DNA from: Chloroflexota bacterium
GTDB lineage: Bacteria > Chloroflexota > Anaerolineae > Anaerolineales > Villigracilaceae
DNA: 64,000 nt
Direction: 5' to 3'
Assembly (NCBI GenBank): GCA_016219545.1
Contig: JACRMH010000006.1
Span: 1 to 64,000, forward strand
A program made the position numbers and the translations under genes. The first letter of the stretch is position 1, and every line of letters begins with the position of its first letter. Positions 32,457 to 40,196 of the stretch are shown here, piece by piece. The notes beneath the pieces are model-generated. The model was not told where the DNA came from, did no database searches, and saw only the letters and a list, made by a program, of their open reading frames with translations.

Positions 32457-33276
32457 CCTGACTCTCTCCATCAACACAGAACTTGGTCATGAAATCTTGA
32501 CCGGTTTCATCAAATCCGAGATCACGCGCGTCGGTATGACCCGCGCTGTGATCGCCCTTTCAGGCGGGCTTGACTCTGCGCTTTCATGCGCTTTGGCGGT
32601 GGATGCTCTCGGCGCTGAAAATGTCCTCGCCGTGCGGCTACCTTATAAAGCGTCCAGCAAAGATTCGCTGGACCATGCCCAACTGCTTATTGATCAACTC
32701 GGCGTGCCCAGCAAGACCATCGAGATCACAGACATGGTCGAACCGCTCTTCAAACTTGACCCGCAAATGTCAAAGATGCGCATGGGCAACATCATGGCGC
32801 GCGAACGCATGATCGTCATTTACGATCAAAGTGAAGTATTCAAAGGTCTGGTGATCGGCACAAGTAACAAAACCGAAATCCTGCTTGGGTATAGTACTCT
32901 CTTCGGTGATTCTGCCAGCGCGATCAATCCGCTTGGCGATCTTTATAAGACCCAGGTGCGCCAGCTTTCGCGTGCGATGAACATCCCCGCACCCATCATT
33001 GACAAGCCGCCTTCAGCAGATTTATGGGAAGGTCAGACCGATGAAGGCGAGCTGGGATTCACTTACGAGGAAGTGGACAAACTTCTTTATTTATTGGTTG
33101 ACCAGCGTTACAGTCCGCAGGAGGCAGTGGAAGCCGGCTTCGATCAAAAATTCGTGAACGCAGTCACGGCGCGTATCCGCCGCTTTCAATTCAAACGGAT
33201 GCAGCCTCCCATTGCCAAGATCAGCAACCGCACCATCGGCTATGACTTTTTATATCTGCGTGATTGGGGAACGTAA
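32449..33276 (+). CDS. nadE: NAD+ synthase, ATP-pyrophosphatase subunit
   Basis: The product is 275 residues and starts at GTG inside the end of the preceding glutaminase gene. The PP-loop is ALSGGLDSALSCALAVDALG. VIGTSNKTEILLGYSTLFGD and DKPPSADLWEGQTDEGELGF are typical of the NAD synthetase acceptor and substrate regions. It amidates nicotinic acid adenine dinucleotide, with ammonia either free or delivered from the glutaminase chain. Translational coupling implies a 1:1 complex. It ends the two-gene unit. Confidence 0.93.
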   Translation: MVDLTLSINTELGHEILTGFIKSEITRVGMTRAVIALSGGLDSALSCALAVDALGAENVLAVRLPYKASSKDSLDHAQLLIDQLGVPSKTIEITDMVEPLFKLDPQMSKMRMGNIMARERMIVIYDQSEVFKGLVIGTSNKTEILLGYSTLFGDSASAINPLGDLYKTQVRQLSRAMNIPAPIIDKPPSADLWEGQTDEGELGFTYEEVDKLLYLLVDQRYSPQEAVEAGFDQKFVNAVTARIRRFQFKRMQPPIAKISNRTIGYDFLYLRDWGT

Positions 33277-33290
33277 TTTTCTAATTCTAT

Positions 33291-33350
33291 AGCCACAGAG
33301 GTCTTTGAGAAAACCTTTTAAAACTCATTTTTCTCTGTGTCCTCAGTGGC
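33291..33350. repeat. Intergenic inverted repeat, CCACAGAGG type
   Basis: GCCACAGAGG at the left mirrors CCTCAGTGGC at the right, with CTCTGTGTCC between. Related to 2023-2086. Confidence 0.45.
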
Positions 33351-33370
33351 AAAAAACTCAAGGAAGATAA

Positions 33371-34618
33371 ATGGGCTTGCACATTCCACCCTCACTGAGG
33401 CATAAACGCTTCTTTTACCTTTGGCTCGGACAATTGATCTCGATCACAGGAACCCAGATGCAGCTCTGGGCTTTATTTTGGCACGTTAATCAACTGAACA
33501 AAAACCCGATTGCCCTCGGCGGCATTGGACTCTCACGCATTCTGCCTGTCATCATATTTTCATTGATCGGCGGCGCGGTCGCGGACTCGATGAATCGGCG
33601 CAACGTGTTGTTCGTGACTCAAAGTTTTGCCGCGCTTCTTGCGTTGACCCTGGGCCTGCTGACCCAATTTGGGCATATCACCATCTGGCACATTTACGTG
33701 ATTACCGCATTCCAGGCCGTTGCCATCGCCTTTGATGGTCCGTCGCGCCAGTCACTGATCCCCAACCTTGTGCCTGCCAAAGACCTGCCAAACGCCTTCA
33801 GCATGACCTTCACTTCCTTTCAGGCTGGCTCTGTTCTCGGTCCCATGTTGAGCGGGATCGTGATCGCGCTCGCGGGACAATCGGCTGTGTATTATTTCAA
33901 TGCGATTTCATTCATCTCGGTCTTGATTGCGCTCTTCATGATCGGTGACGTGCCGCAGAAGATCGCAGAGAAATCAGCAGGCGTGAGTCTTGAGGCCATC
34001 CGCGAGGGGATTCAATTCATCCTGAGCAAGCCTGTCATTCTTGCAACCATGCTTTTGGACTTTGTCGCCACCTTCTTTGCTTCTGCAAATACTTTAATGC
34101 CTATCATCGCAACGAGTATTTTGCAGGTTGGCGTGGTGGAGTATGGTTATCTTTCTGCGGCACAGGCTGTGGGGGCGGTGCTGGTTGCGCTGATCATTTC
34201 ACAGGTTAAGGAATTGAGACGGCAGGGGAAGTTGTTTCTTGGGGCGGTGGTGGTCTTTGGGTTGGCGACCATCCTCTTTGGTATGACGAGGTCGCTTGTC
34301 GTCGCGTGGATCGCGCTGGCTGTCATCGGCGCGGCGGACGGAGTCAGCACCATCATCCGCAACACCATCCGTCAATTGCAGACCCCCGATCAAATTCGCG
34401 GACGGATGACGAGTGTCAACCAGATCTTCTTTCAGGGCGGACCTCAACTCGGCGAAATGGAAGCGGGAACAGTGGCGCAATTACTTGGTGCGCCCTTCGC
34501 CGTCATCAGCGGCGGCATCGGTTCCATTCTTGGGTTGATTCTCATTGTCTGGAAATGGCCGCAGTTGATTCATTACAACGGCGATGAACCCATGCAGGCG
34601 GGGTCAACGGCGGATTAA
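33371..34618 (+). CDS. MFS transporter (MFS_3 / EntS-like exporter)
   Basis: The product is 415 residues with about 12 membrane spans. It begins with a short cytoplasmic end, then LWLGQLISITGTQMQLWALF. The loop motif GGAVADSMNRRNVLF (DxxxRR) and the repeat motif in the second half (FGMTRSLVVAWIALAVIGAADG) place it with MFS_3-type exporters, which include siderophore and drug efflux pumps. The substrate is unknown. AAGGAAGA precedes the ATG. No regulator is adjacent. Confidence 0.88.
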   Translation: MGLHIPPSLRHKRFFYLWLGQLISITGTQMQLWALFWHVNQLNKNPIALGGIGLSRILPVIIFSLIGGAVADSMNRRNVLFVTQSFAALLALTLGLLTQFGHITIWHIYVITAFQAVAIAFDGPSRQSLIPNLVPAKDLPNAFSMTFTSFQAGSVLGPMLSGIVIALAGQSAVYYFNAISFISVLIALFMIGDVPQKIAEKSAGVSLEAIREGIQFILSKPVILATMLLDFVATFFASANTLMPIIATSILQVGVVEYGYLSAAQAVGAVLVALIISQVKELRRQGKLFLGAVVVFGLATILFGMTRSLVVAWIALAVIGAADGVSTIIRNTIRQLQTPDQIRGRMTSVNQIFFQGGPQLGEMEAGTVAQLLGAPFAVISGGIGSILGLILIVWKWPQLIHYNGDEPMQAGSTAD

Positions 34619-34693
34619 TGCGTTTAGAAATTGAGGTTGTGACTTCGTTGCACCACAAATACGGGCATCTTCTTTTATGGTTATAATACGCAA

Positions 34694-35065
34694 ATGGAAT
34701 TTTTCTTCCCCGAAGACAACCTCACCCGCGCAGTTCCCGAAGAGACAAAGATCAACTCGCTGACCGCGCAGCCCTATCCCGATGGACGCCGTTTGCGCGT
34801 CAACCTCGAAGTCACGCCGTTTCAACAACGCCCTTATATTGAAGTCACTCTCAATAATTCGAATGGCGATGAAGTTGCGTCTGCCAGCCTTGTTGAGCCG
34901 ATGAGTTGGAAACTTGAATTCACCATGCACATCCGCGGTGAACTCAAAAATCCATACACTCTCCATGCGCGCTTGTATTACCCTGAGGGACCTTCCAATG
35001 AACCGCTCACTTATTCATTTGATGTAGTGCCGCCTCAAGACGAACCCGAAGTTGATTCTGCTTAA
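34694..35065 (+). CDS. Hypothetical beta-rich protein
   Basis: The product is 123 residues with no signal peptide. The pattern of short strands (LRVNLEVTPFQQRPYIEVTL, SWKLEFTMHIRG, NPYTLHARLYYPEG) suggests an immunoglobulin-like or C2-like sandwich. A TATAAT box lies 6 bases before the ATG, so the message may be leaderless. It heads a run of genes (34694-38552) that are coupled further on. Family not recognised. Confidence 0.65.
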   Translation: MEFFFPEDNLTRAVPEETKINSLTAQPYPDGRRLRVNLEVTPFQQRPYIEVTLNNSNGDEVASASLVEPMSWKLEFTMHIRGELKNPYTLHARLYYPEGPSNEPLTYSFDVVPPQDEPEVDSA

Positions 35066-35109
35066 TTGACATTCCCCATGCCTTTGCATTTTTCTTTTCC
35101 CCCGTCGCA

Positions 35110-35176
35110 GTGTCATTCTGAGCGGAGCGAAGAATCTCGGACTTTAGGAATAGAGACCCTTCGCTATGCTCAGGGA
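35110..35176. repeat. GTCATTCTGAGC-type palindromic repeat
   Basis: TGTCATTCTGAGCGGAGCGA ... GAGACCCTTCGCTATGCTCA: the left arm GAGCGGAGCGAAG is partly complementary to the right arm CTTCGCTATGCTC. It overlaps an open frame upstream of the PD40 lipoprotein and so helps fix that start at 35180. Confidence 0.7.
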
Positions 35177-35179
35177 ATC

Positions 35180-37015
35180 ATGATAAGGGTGCTGAGCGCA
35201 ATCGTTCTCAGCCTCTTCCTCTTTGGCTGTACGCGAGACGTACCGTCAGCAACGGCAACCAACCCAACGGTCACATTTGAAGCGATCATTGCATCCACAC
35301 CTGCTGCTGTCATCAAATATAGCGGCGAAGGCAATCTTGTCTTTTTATCCATCGAAGAAAATGGATATGGCCATCTTTTCGTTCAAAGTAATCCACCTCA
35401 AGACCTGCCGTTGACGCGCATCACAACAGGGGAGTGGAATGACATCACGCCCGCCCTCAGCCCCGATAGAAAACAACTTGCCTTTTCGTCAGACCGAAAT
35501 GGGTTTTGGGATCTCTATATCATGGACTTGCAGAATGGGGATGTAAACCAGATCACCGATTCAAATGAGTACGACTCTGCCCCATCATGGTCGCCTGACG
35601 GCAAGTGGCTGACCTTTGAAACTTATCTCAACGACAACCTTGAAGTTGCAATCGTCTCGGTGGTTGACCCTTCGCAAAAGATCATTAATGTTACGCAAAA
35701 TCCCTCGTCTGATCACTCTCCTGTTTGGGCGCCGGATGGACGGCATGTTGCCTTCATATCCACACGCGGCGGTGACAGTGACGTGTGGTTGGCCAACCTT
35801 GATCTTGCCGGGGAAGAACGTTATCAAGACTTGAGCAATACTCCCTTTGCTTCAGAGAATCATCCCGTTTGGAATTTTGACGGCTCACAATTGTTATGGG
35901 CTTCCACGTCACAGACTGTCGGCTTTAGTGGGTTGTATATCTGGGATGCAAATGATCCCAGCCGCGCCGCGAGTTGGATCGGCGATGGAAGTTGGGGCGC
36001 ATGGAATGAAACCGCCGAACAGATCGTCGCGGTGACAAGTTCGGCGAATCGGGAATACCTTTCTTCATACAGCATTCAGGGAGAATTGCTACTCTCTCCC
36101 ACGCCATTGAATGGACGTGTACGCGGGTTGACCTGGGGTTTTGCCAATTTACCGAGTCCATTTCCAAGTTCGTTCTCACGAGCCGCCGCGGATTCGCTTC
36201 CAGCTTTATGGTCACCGATCATCACTCCCGGACCCGAAGTTCCAAATCAACGCTGGTATGTTGTCCGCATCGAAGATGTGCAAGCGCCATATCCGCAACT
36301 GCATGATCTCGTGGACGAATCTTTCAATGCCTTACGCAACCGCGTCATCATTGAAACAGGCTGGGATGCGCTCGCGAGTTTGGAGAATGCCTTCATTCCG
36401 CTGACGACCAGCCTTGACCCTGGAAAGCAGGAAGATTGGTTGTACACGGGGCGCGCCTTTGCGATCAATTCCCTCATGACGAATGCAGGCTGGATGGTGA
36501 CGCTGCGTGAAGATGTCGGCGCGCAAACCTATTGGCGGATCTATATCCGTGCGAATGTACAGGACGGTTCGTACGGCGAACCGATCCATGATGCGCCGTG
36601 GAATTTAAGTGCGCGCTATGAATTGGATCCGCGCACGTATGAGCAGGGCGGAAAGTATGCGCCTGTACCTGCAGGCTATTGGGTGGACGTGACCGCCCTC
36701 GCCGCCACTTATGGCTGGGAGCGTTTGCCGTCCCTTCCCAATTGGCGCACCTATTATGCCGGGGCGCGCTTCTCTGAATTTGCATTGACGAATGGCTTGG
36801 ACTGGTATTCTGCGATGCGTGAACTGTATCCGCCTGAGGCGCTGATTACGCCCACTCAGGTTCTGCCTCCGAGTTTTACACCGACATTTACACCCACTCT
36901 TACCCCATCAAGAACTCCCACGCGCACTCCGTGGAGGACAGCCACGCCTTCAGTATCGCCAACGGTCACTGGCACGCCCACCGTGTCACCTACGCCTCCG
37001 ACAGTTATTCCGTAA
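35180..37015 (+). CDS. PD40/TolB-like beta-propeller lipoprotein
   Basis: The product is 611 residues from the ATG at 35180, chosen because a lipoprotein signal with lipobox LFLFGC follows at once; upstream codons are a dispersed repeat. PD40 blades recur: ITPALSPDRKQLAFSSDRNG, SAPSWSPDGKWLTFETY, SPVWAPDGRHVAFISTRGGD and HPVWNFDGSQLLWAS. A middle domain of unknown type follows, then a Pro/Thr/Ser tail of TPT units. The propeller likely binds a ligand or partner at the cell surface. Stop and next start overlap by 1 base (TAATG). Confidence 0.85.
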   Translation: MIRVLSAIVLSLFLFGCTRDVPSATATNPTVTFEAIIASTPAAVIKYSGEGNLVFLSIEENGYGHLFVQSNPPQDLPLTRITTGEWNDITPALSPDRKQLAFSSDRNGFWDLYIMDLQNGDVNQITDSNEYDSAPSWSPDGKWLTFETYLNDNLEVAIVSVVDPSQKIINVTQNPSSDHSPVWAPDGRHVAFISTRGGDSDVWLANLDLAGEERYQDLSNTPFASENHPVWNFDGSQLLWASTSQTVGFSGLYIWDANDPSRAASWIGDGSWGAWNETAEQIVAVTSSANREYLSSYSIQGELLLSPTPLNGRVRGLTWGFANLPSPFPSSFSRAAADSLPALWSPIITPGPEVPNQRWYVVRIEDVQAPYPQLHDLVDESFNALRNRVIIETGWDALASLENAFIPLTTSLDPGKQEDWLYTGRAFAINSLMTNAGWMVTLREDVGAQTYWRIYIRANVQDGSYGEPIHDAPWNLSARYELDPRTYEQGGKYAPVPAGYWVDVTALAATYGWERLPSLPNWRTYYAGARFSEFALTNGLDWYSAMRELYPPEALITPTQVLPPSFTPTFTPTLTPSRTPTRTPWRTATPSVSPTVTGTPTVSPTPPTVIP

Positions 37016-38094
37016 TGAAATTCAAAACCGCATTCATTTCAATACTATTTCTTCTGCTGTCTTCCTGCGCGGGGAAGGCTGAGGTTGAGTCAACTCCAAC
37101 GTCAGTGATCCTTGAAGCGGCCGACCAACCCCAGGTCACGGTGGAAGCGGTGGTAACTCCTTCGCCGGTCCCATTTCAATTCAATCTCCCAACTCCGGGC
37201 GCAGAACCGATCTCGGGCTGGCGTCCTCCGCTGTATCCTGTACCGTGGGCGGTTTCCCCTTACGATCATTTTTATTTTGCGCGTCCCATTGCAGCGGATA
37301 ATGTCAATTGGCCGCTGGCGCAGTACCGCTATGGAGGCGTATTTTTCGCGCCGAATATTATTCACACCGGTGTGGATATTGATGCCGAGATGAAGGCACC
37401 AATTCTCGCGGCCGGACCGGGCACTGTCCTCTCTGCTGATTGGGGGCTATACACGGGAGCGTCTGGCAATATAAATGACCCATATGGGCAAGCGGTGGTC
37501 ATCCGGCATGATTTTGGATACCAGGACAAAATGCTTTACACGATCTATGCCCATATGAGCAAGATCATCGCGGTGGCGGGTCAGCATGTGGAAACGGGAG
37601 ATGTGCTTGGTTTGGTGGGCGATACCGGTGCGACCACGGGACCGCATTTACATTTTGAAGTCAGACTCGAGAACAATACTTTCTTCAGCACGGTCAACCC
37701 TGAACTGTGGATGGCTCCGCCCCAAGGTTGGGGGGTCCTGGTCGGACGGCTGATGGATCACCATAAAAAATTGTTGAATCAATTTCAGGTGCAGGTGAGA
37801 CCCGAACCATCCGGAATACCGATCCGCACTGTGATGACGTATGCCAGCGGCGCGGTCAATTTGGACGCGTATTATCAGGAGAATATGGTCCTGAGCGACC
37901 TGCCGGCGGGGATATATAAAATTACGTTCGAATATGATGACAAGCAAATGCAAACCTGGGTGGAGATCTTTCCGGGGCAGGTGAGTTACTTTACATTTGA
38001 AGGCGGTGTGGGATTCAATACGGATCGCCCGGCTGTGCCGACGCTTGAATTTGTGCCGAAAGTTTTACCCTTCACCCCGACTCCCATCCCATAA
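37015..38094 (+). CDS. M23 (LytM-type) peptidase lipoprotein
   Basis: The product is 359 residues. A lipoprotein signal with lipobox LLSSC precedes a Thr/Pro-rich linker. The peptidase domain has the metal ligands: HTGVDID (HxxxD), YAHMSKI and GPHLHFEVRL (HxH). A trailing beta domain includes PEPSGIPIRTVMTYASGAVN. It should cut peptidoglycan cross-links or, if a key residue is altered, act as a scaffold; the visible ligands look intact. It overlaps both the propeller gene before it and the P-loop gene after it by 1 base, so the three are translated together. Confidence 0.9.
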   Translation: MKFKTAFISILFLLLSSCAGKAEVESTPTSVILEAADQPQVTVEAVVTPSPVPFQFNLPTPGAEPISGWRPPLYPVPWAVSPYDHFYFARPIAADNVNWPLAQYRYGGVFFAPNIIHTGVDIDAEMKAPILAAGPGTVLSADWGLYTGASGNINDPYGQAVVIRHDFGYQDKMLYTIYAHMSKIIAVAGQHVETGDVLGLVGDTGATTGPHLHFEVRLENNTFFSTVNPELWMAPPQGWGVLVGRLMDHHKKLLNQFQVQVRPEPSGIPIRTVMTYASGAVNLDAYYQENMVLSDLPAGIYKITFEYDDKQMQTWVEIFPGQVSYFTFEGGVGFNTDRPAVPTLEFVPKVLPFTPTPIP

Positions 38095-38552
38095 TGGCAA
38101 CTCTTTTTTTGATCTGCGGGCTGCCTGGCTCGGGTAAGACCACCCTTGCAAAAGAACTTGAGGTTTCGCATTCGGCATTAAGACTATGCCCCGATGAGTG
38201 GATCACAGAGATCATAGCGGATGTAACCGATAAAGTTGAATTGGACCGTCTGCGCACACCGGTCGAATCAGTCCAGTGGGAGATGGCTAAACGTATTCTT
38301 GTTCTTGGGATTAACGTGATATTGGAAAATGGGTTTTGGTCGCGGGAAGAGCGCGACAGTTATCGGTCACAAGCAGAAGCCTTGGGCGCTCGTGTTAAGT
38401 TGATATATCTTCATGTTGACCGTGATGAGTTGTGGGCAAGGTTGTCCAGGCGCAATGCAGATCTACCACCCGGATCATTTTTTGTAAGAGAAGATCAACT
38501 TGATCTGTGGTCGAGTTGGTTTCAGCCCCCAACAGCGGATGAGCTTGAATAA
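38094..38552 (+). CDS. Small P-loop kinase-like ATPase
   Basis: The product is 152 residues. The Walker A loop is residues 9-17 (GLPGSGKTT). The short chain LRLCPDEWITEII, NVILENGFWSREERDSYR and VKLIYLHVDRDELWARL resembles AAA_33/zeta-toxin-like small-molecule kinases. The substrate is not known. It is coupled to the M23 gene through TAATG, although its function seems unrelated to the cell wall. It ends about 10 bases before the convergent M50-like gene. Confidence 0.82.
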   Translation: MATLFLICGLPGSGKTTLAKELEVSHSALRLCPDEWITEIIADVTDKVELDRLRTPVESVQWEMAKRILVLGINVILENGFWSREERDSYRSQAEALGARVKLIYLHVDRDELWARLSRRNADLPPGSFFVREDQLDLWSSWFQPPTADELE

Positions 38553-38563
38553 TAGATTTGGAA

Positions 38564-39322
38564 TTACTTTACATCCAGCCCTGTGATCTTTGAGACGAGA
38601 CGGTGGATGAGCATGATGGGGGCCAACAAGATAACTTGAAGAATTAAACTGAAACCAAACAAAGTGGCGACAACGCTTAGAAAATTATTCAAGGTCGGGG
38701 CGAGATTGGTAAGCATCCATGAGCCTGCGCCGGCGAAGATCGCCAATATAAGCGGGATGGATACCCAGGCCACAAGTTCAAACCAGGCGTGTCTGTCCGA
38801 TTCGGAGGGCATCATGGTGCTGGATACTGCGAAAACGAGATAGAACCACAAATAAAAATCGGGGAGTGTGGGAATTGCACGGATACCTTTGAGCAATAGA
38901 TCAATGTTTTTGTAGTTGTAATAGACACTCCAAAGCGCATCAAGGTTCAGGCGCATCATGCCGACATACGCCACGAAAAGACTGCCCACGATCAACGGCG
39001 CTGCGCCGACCAGCGAATCACGGAACACATCCGAGCGCTCGGTCTCAACGTAGCCCATTTGCAAACGTCCGTTTGGTAATGTGGTGGGGATCAACGAAAA
39101 TTTCCCGGTGCGCACGCGCAATAATTTCGCCATCAAAAAATGACTTAACTCATGCAGAAACACGCCGGGGAAGAATATGATCGAAAATATGCCGACCGTC
39201 AGTTGCGGATTGCGCGTGATGATCAACAGCACAGCTTGTATCTCACGATGCAAAAGCCGCTGTAAAACTACCAGCGGCACAAGCATTACGAGGAACCAGA
39301 GAAAACCGGAGAAGGAGATCAT
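38564..39322 (-). CDS. M50-like membrane metallopeptidase
   Basis: The product is 252 residues with about five membrane spans. HELSH in GVFLHELSHFLMAKLLRVRT is the zinc site, as in site-2 type proteases. The second acidic motif (NxDG) of full M50 members is not obvious; VGAAPLIVGSLFVAY may occupy that region, so activity is uncertain. It may act in membrane signal release, or be a degraded or non-peptidase relative. It is convergent to the P-loop kinase gene; a palindromic repeat lies just upstream. Confidence 0.75.
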   Translation of the reverse strand: MISFSGFLWFLVMLVPLVVLQRLLHREIQAVLLIITRNPQLTVGIFSIIFFPGVFLHELSHFLMAKLLRVRTGKFSLIPTTLPNGRLQMGYVETERSDVFRDSLVGAAPLIVGSLFVAYVGMMRLNLDALWSVYYNYKNIDLLLKGIRAIPTLPDFYLWFYLVFAVSSTMMPSESDRHAWFELVAWVSIPLILAIFAGAGSWMLTNLAPTLNNFLSVVATLFGFSLILQVILLAPIMLIHRLVSKITGLDVK

Positions 39323-39336
39323 GGGCGGTGAAAGTT

Positions 39337-39427
39337 ATGTCGTTGCGAGGAGCGCTCTTGTTCTTCGCGACGAAGCAACCTCCTGTTACATGGAGGTTGC
39401 TTCGGGCTGACGCCCTCGCAACGACAT
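39337..39427. repeat. MITE-like palindromic repeat, family A copy 3
   Basis: The 91-base element has ends ATGTCGTTGCGAGG and CTCGCAACGACAT and inner arms GACGAAGCAACCTCC / GGAGGTTGCTTCG. It fills nearly the whole 106-base gap and stops one base before the tpiA stop codon. Confidence 0.82.
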
Positions 39428-39428
39428 C

Positions 39429-40187
39429 TTAAATGACTGCGGCCTGTGTGATCGCCACGAACTCATCGATCTTCAAACTCGCTCCGCCGACGAGTGCGCC
39501 GTCAATATCAGGTTGACCAAAGAACTCAGATGCATTGGCGGATGTGACCGAGCCGCCGTATAGAACGCGGATGGCTTGTGCGGTTTCATCGCCGAATAAT
39601 TTCGCCAGCGCGGGGCGGATCACATCTTTGACGACTGCATTCGCTTCAAGTCCATTAGACGCTTTGCCGGTGCCAATCGCCCAGACGGGTTCATATGCCA
39701 CGACAATGCGTTGGGCGAAGGCGGGAGATACGTCCCTGAGACTCTGGCTTGTTTGACGCGAAACAACTTCACGGGTCAGTTTTGATTCGTACTGTTCCAA
39801 TGTCTCGCCGACACAAACGATAGGGGTCAAGTCAAATGTTTGAGCTGAGATCAATTTCCGATTCACAATGTCATCGGTTTCGTTGAAGTATGCGCGTCGT
39901 TCCGAGTGACCGAGAATGACATATTTGCACAACTCTTTCACCATCACAGGCGAGACTTCGCCCGTGAACGCACCCTTCTCTTCCCAGTGCATGTTCTGCG
40001 CGCCGAGCCCAATGCCCGCGCCTTCGAGCAATGCAGATGCCGCCATTAGCGACATGAAAGGGGGACATAAAACTTTTTCCACTCCATGAATGTCACGCAA
40101 TTTCATACTCAGCTTAAAGACCAGTTCGCGTGTTTCAGCGATGGTCTTGTTCATCTTCCAATTTCCAGCAACAAAAGGTGTTCTCAT
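39429..40187 (-). CDS. tpiA: Triosephosphate isomerase
   Basis: The product is 252 residues, normal for the family. The catalytic Lys11 is in AGNWKMNKT, the His in VILGHSERRAYF and the Glu in AYEPVWAIGTGKAS; loop 6 and the phosphate loops (GGSVTSANA, ALVGGASL) are present. It interconverts dihydroxyacetone phosphate and glyceraldehyde 3-phosphate. It lies 9 bases after the Ser/Thr kinase gene, in the same direction, and ends next to a palindromic repeat. Confidence 0.96.
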   Translation of the reverse strand: MRTPFVAGNWKMNKTIAETRELVFKLSMKLRDIHGVEKVLCPPFMSLMAASALLEGAGIGLGAQNMHWEEKGAFTGEVSPVMVKELCKYVILGHSERRAYFNETDDIVNRKLISAQTFDLTPIVCVGETLEQYESKLTREVVSRQTSQSLRDVSPAFAQRIVVAYEPVWAIGTGKASNGLEANAVVKDVIRPALAKLFGDETAQAIRVLYGGSVTSANASEFFGQPDIDGALVGGASLKIDEFVAITQAAVI

Positions 40188-40196
40188 GAATGTTTC

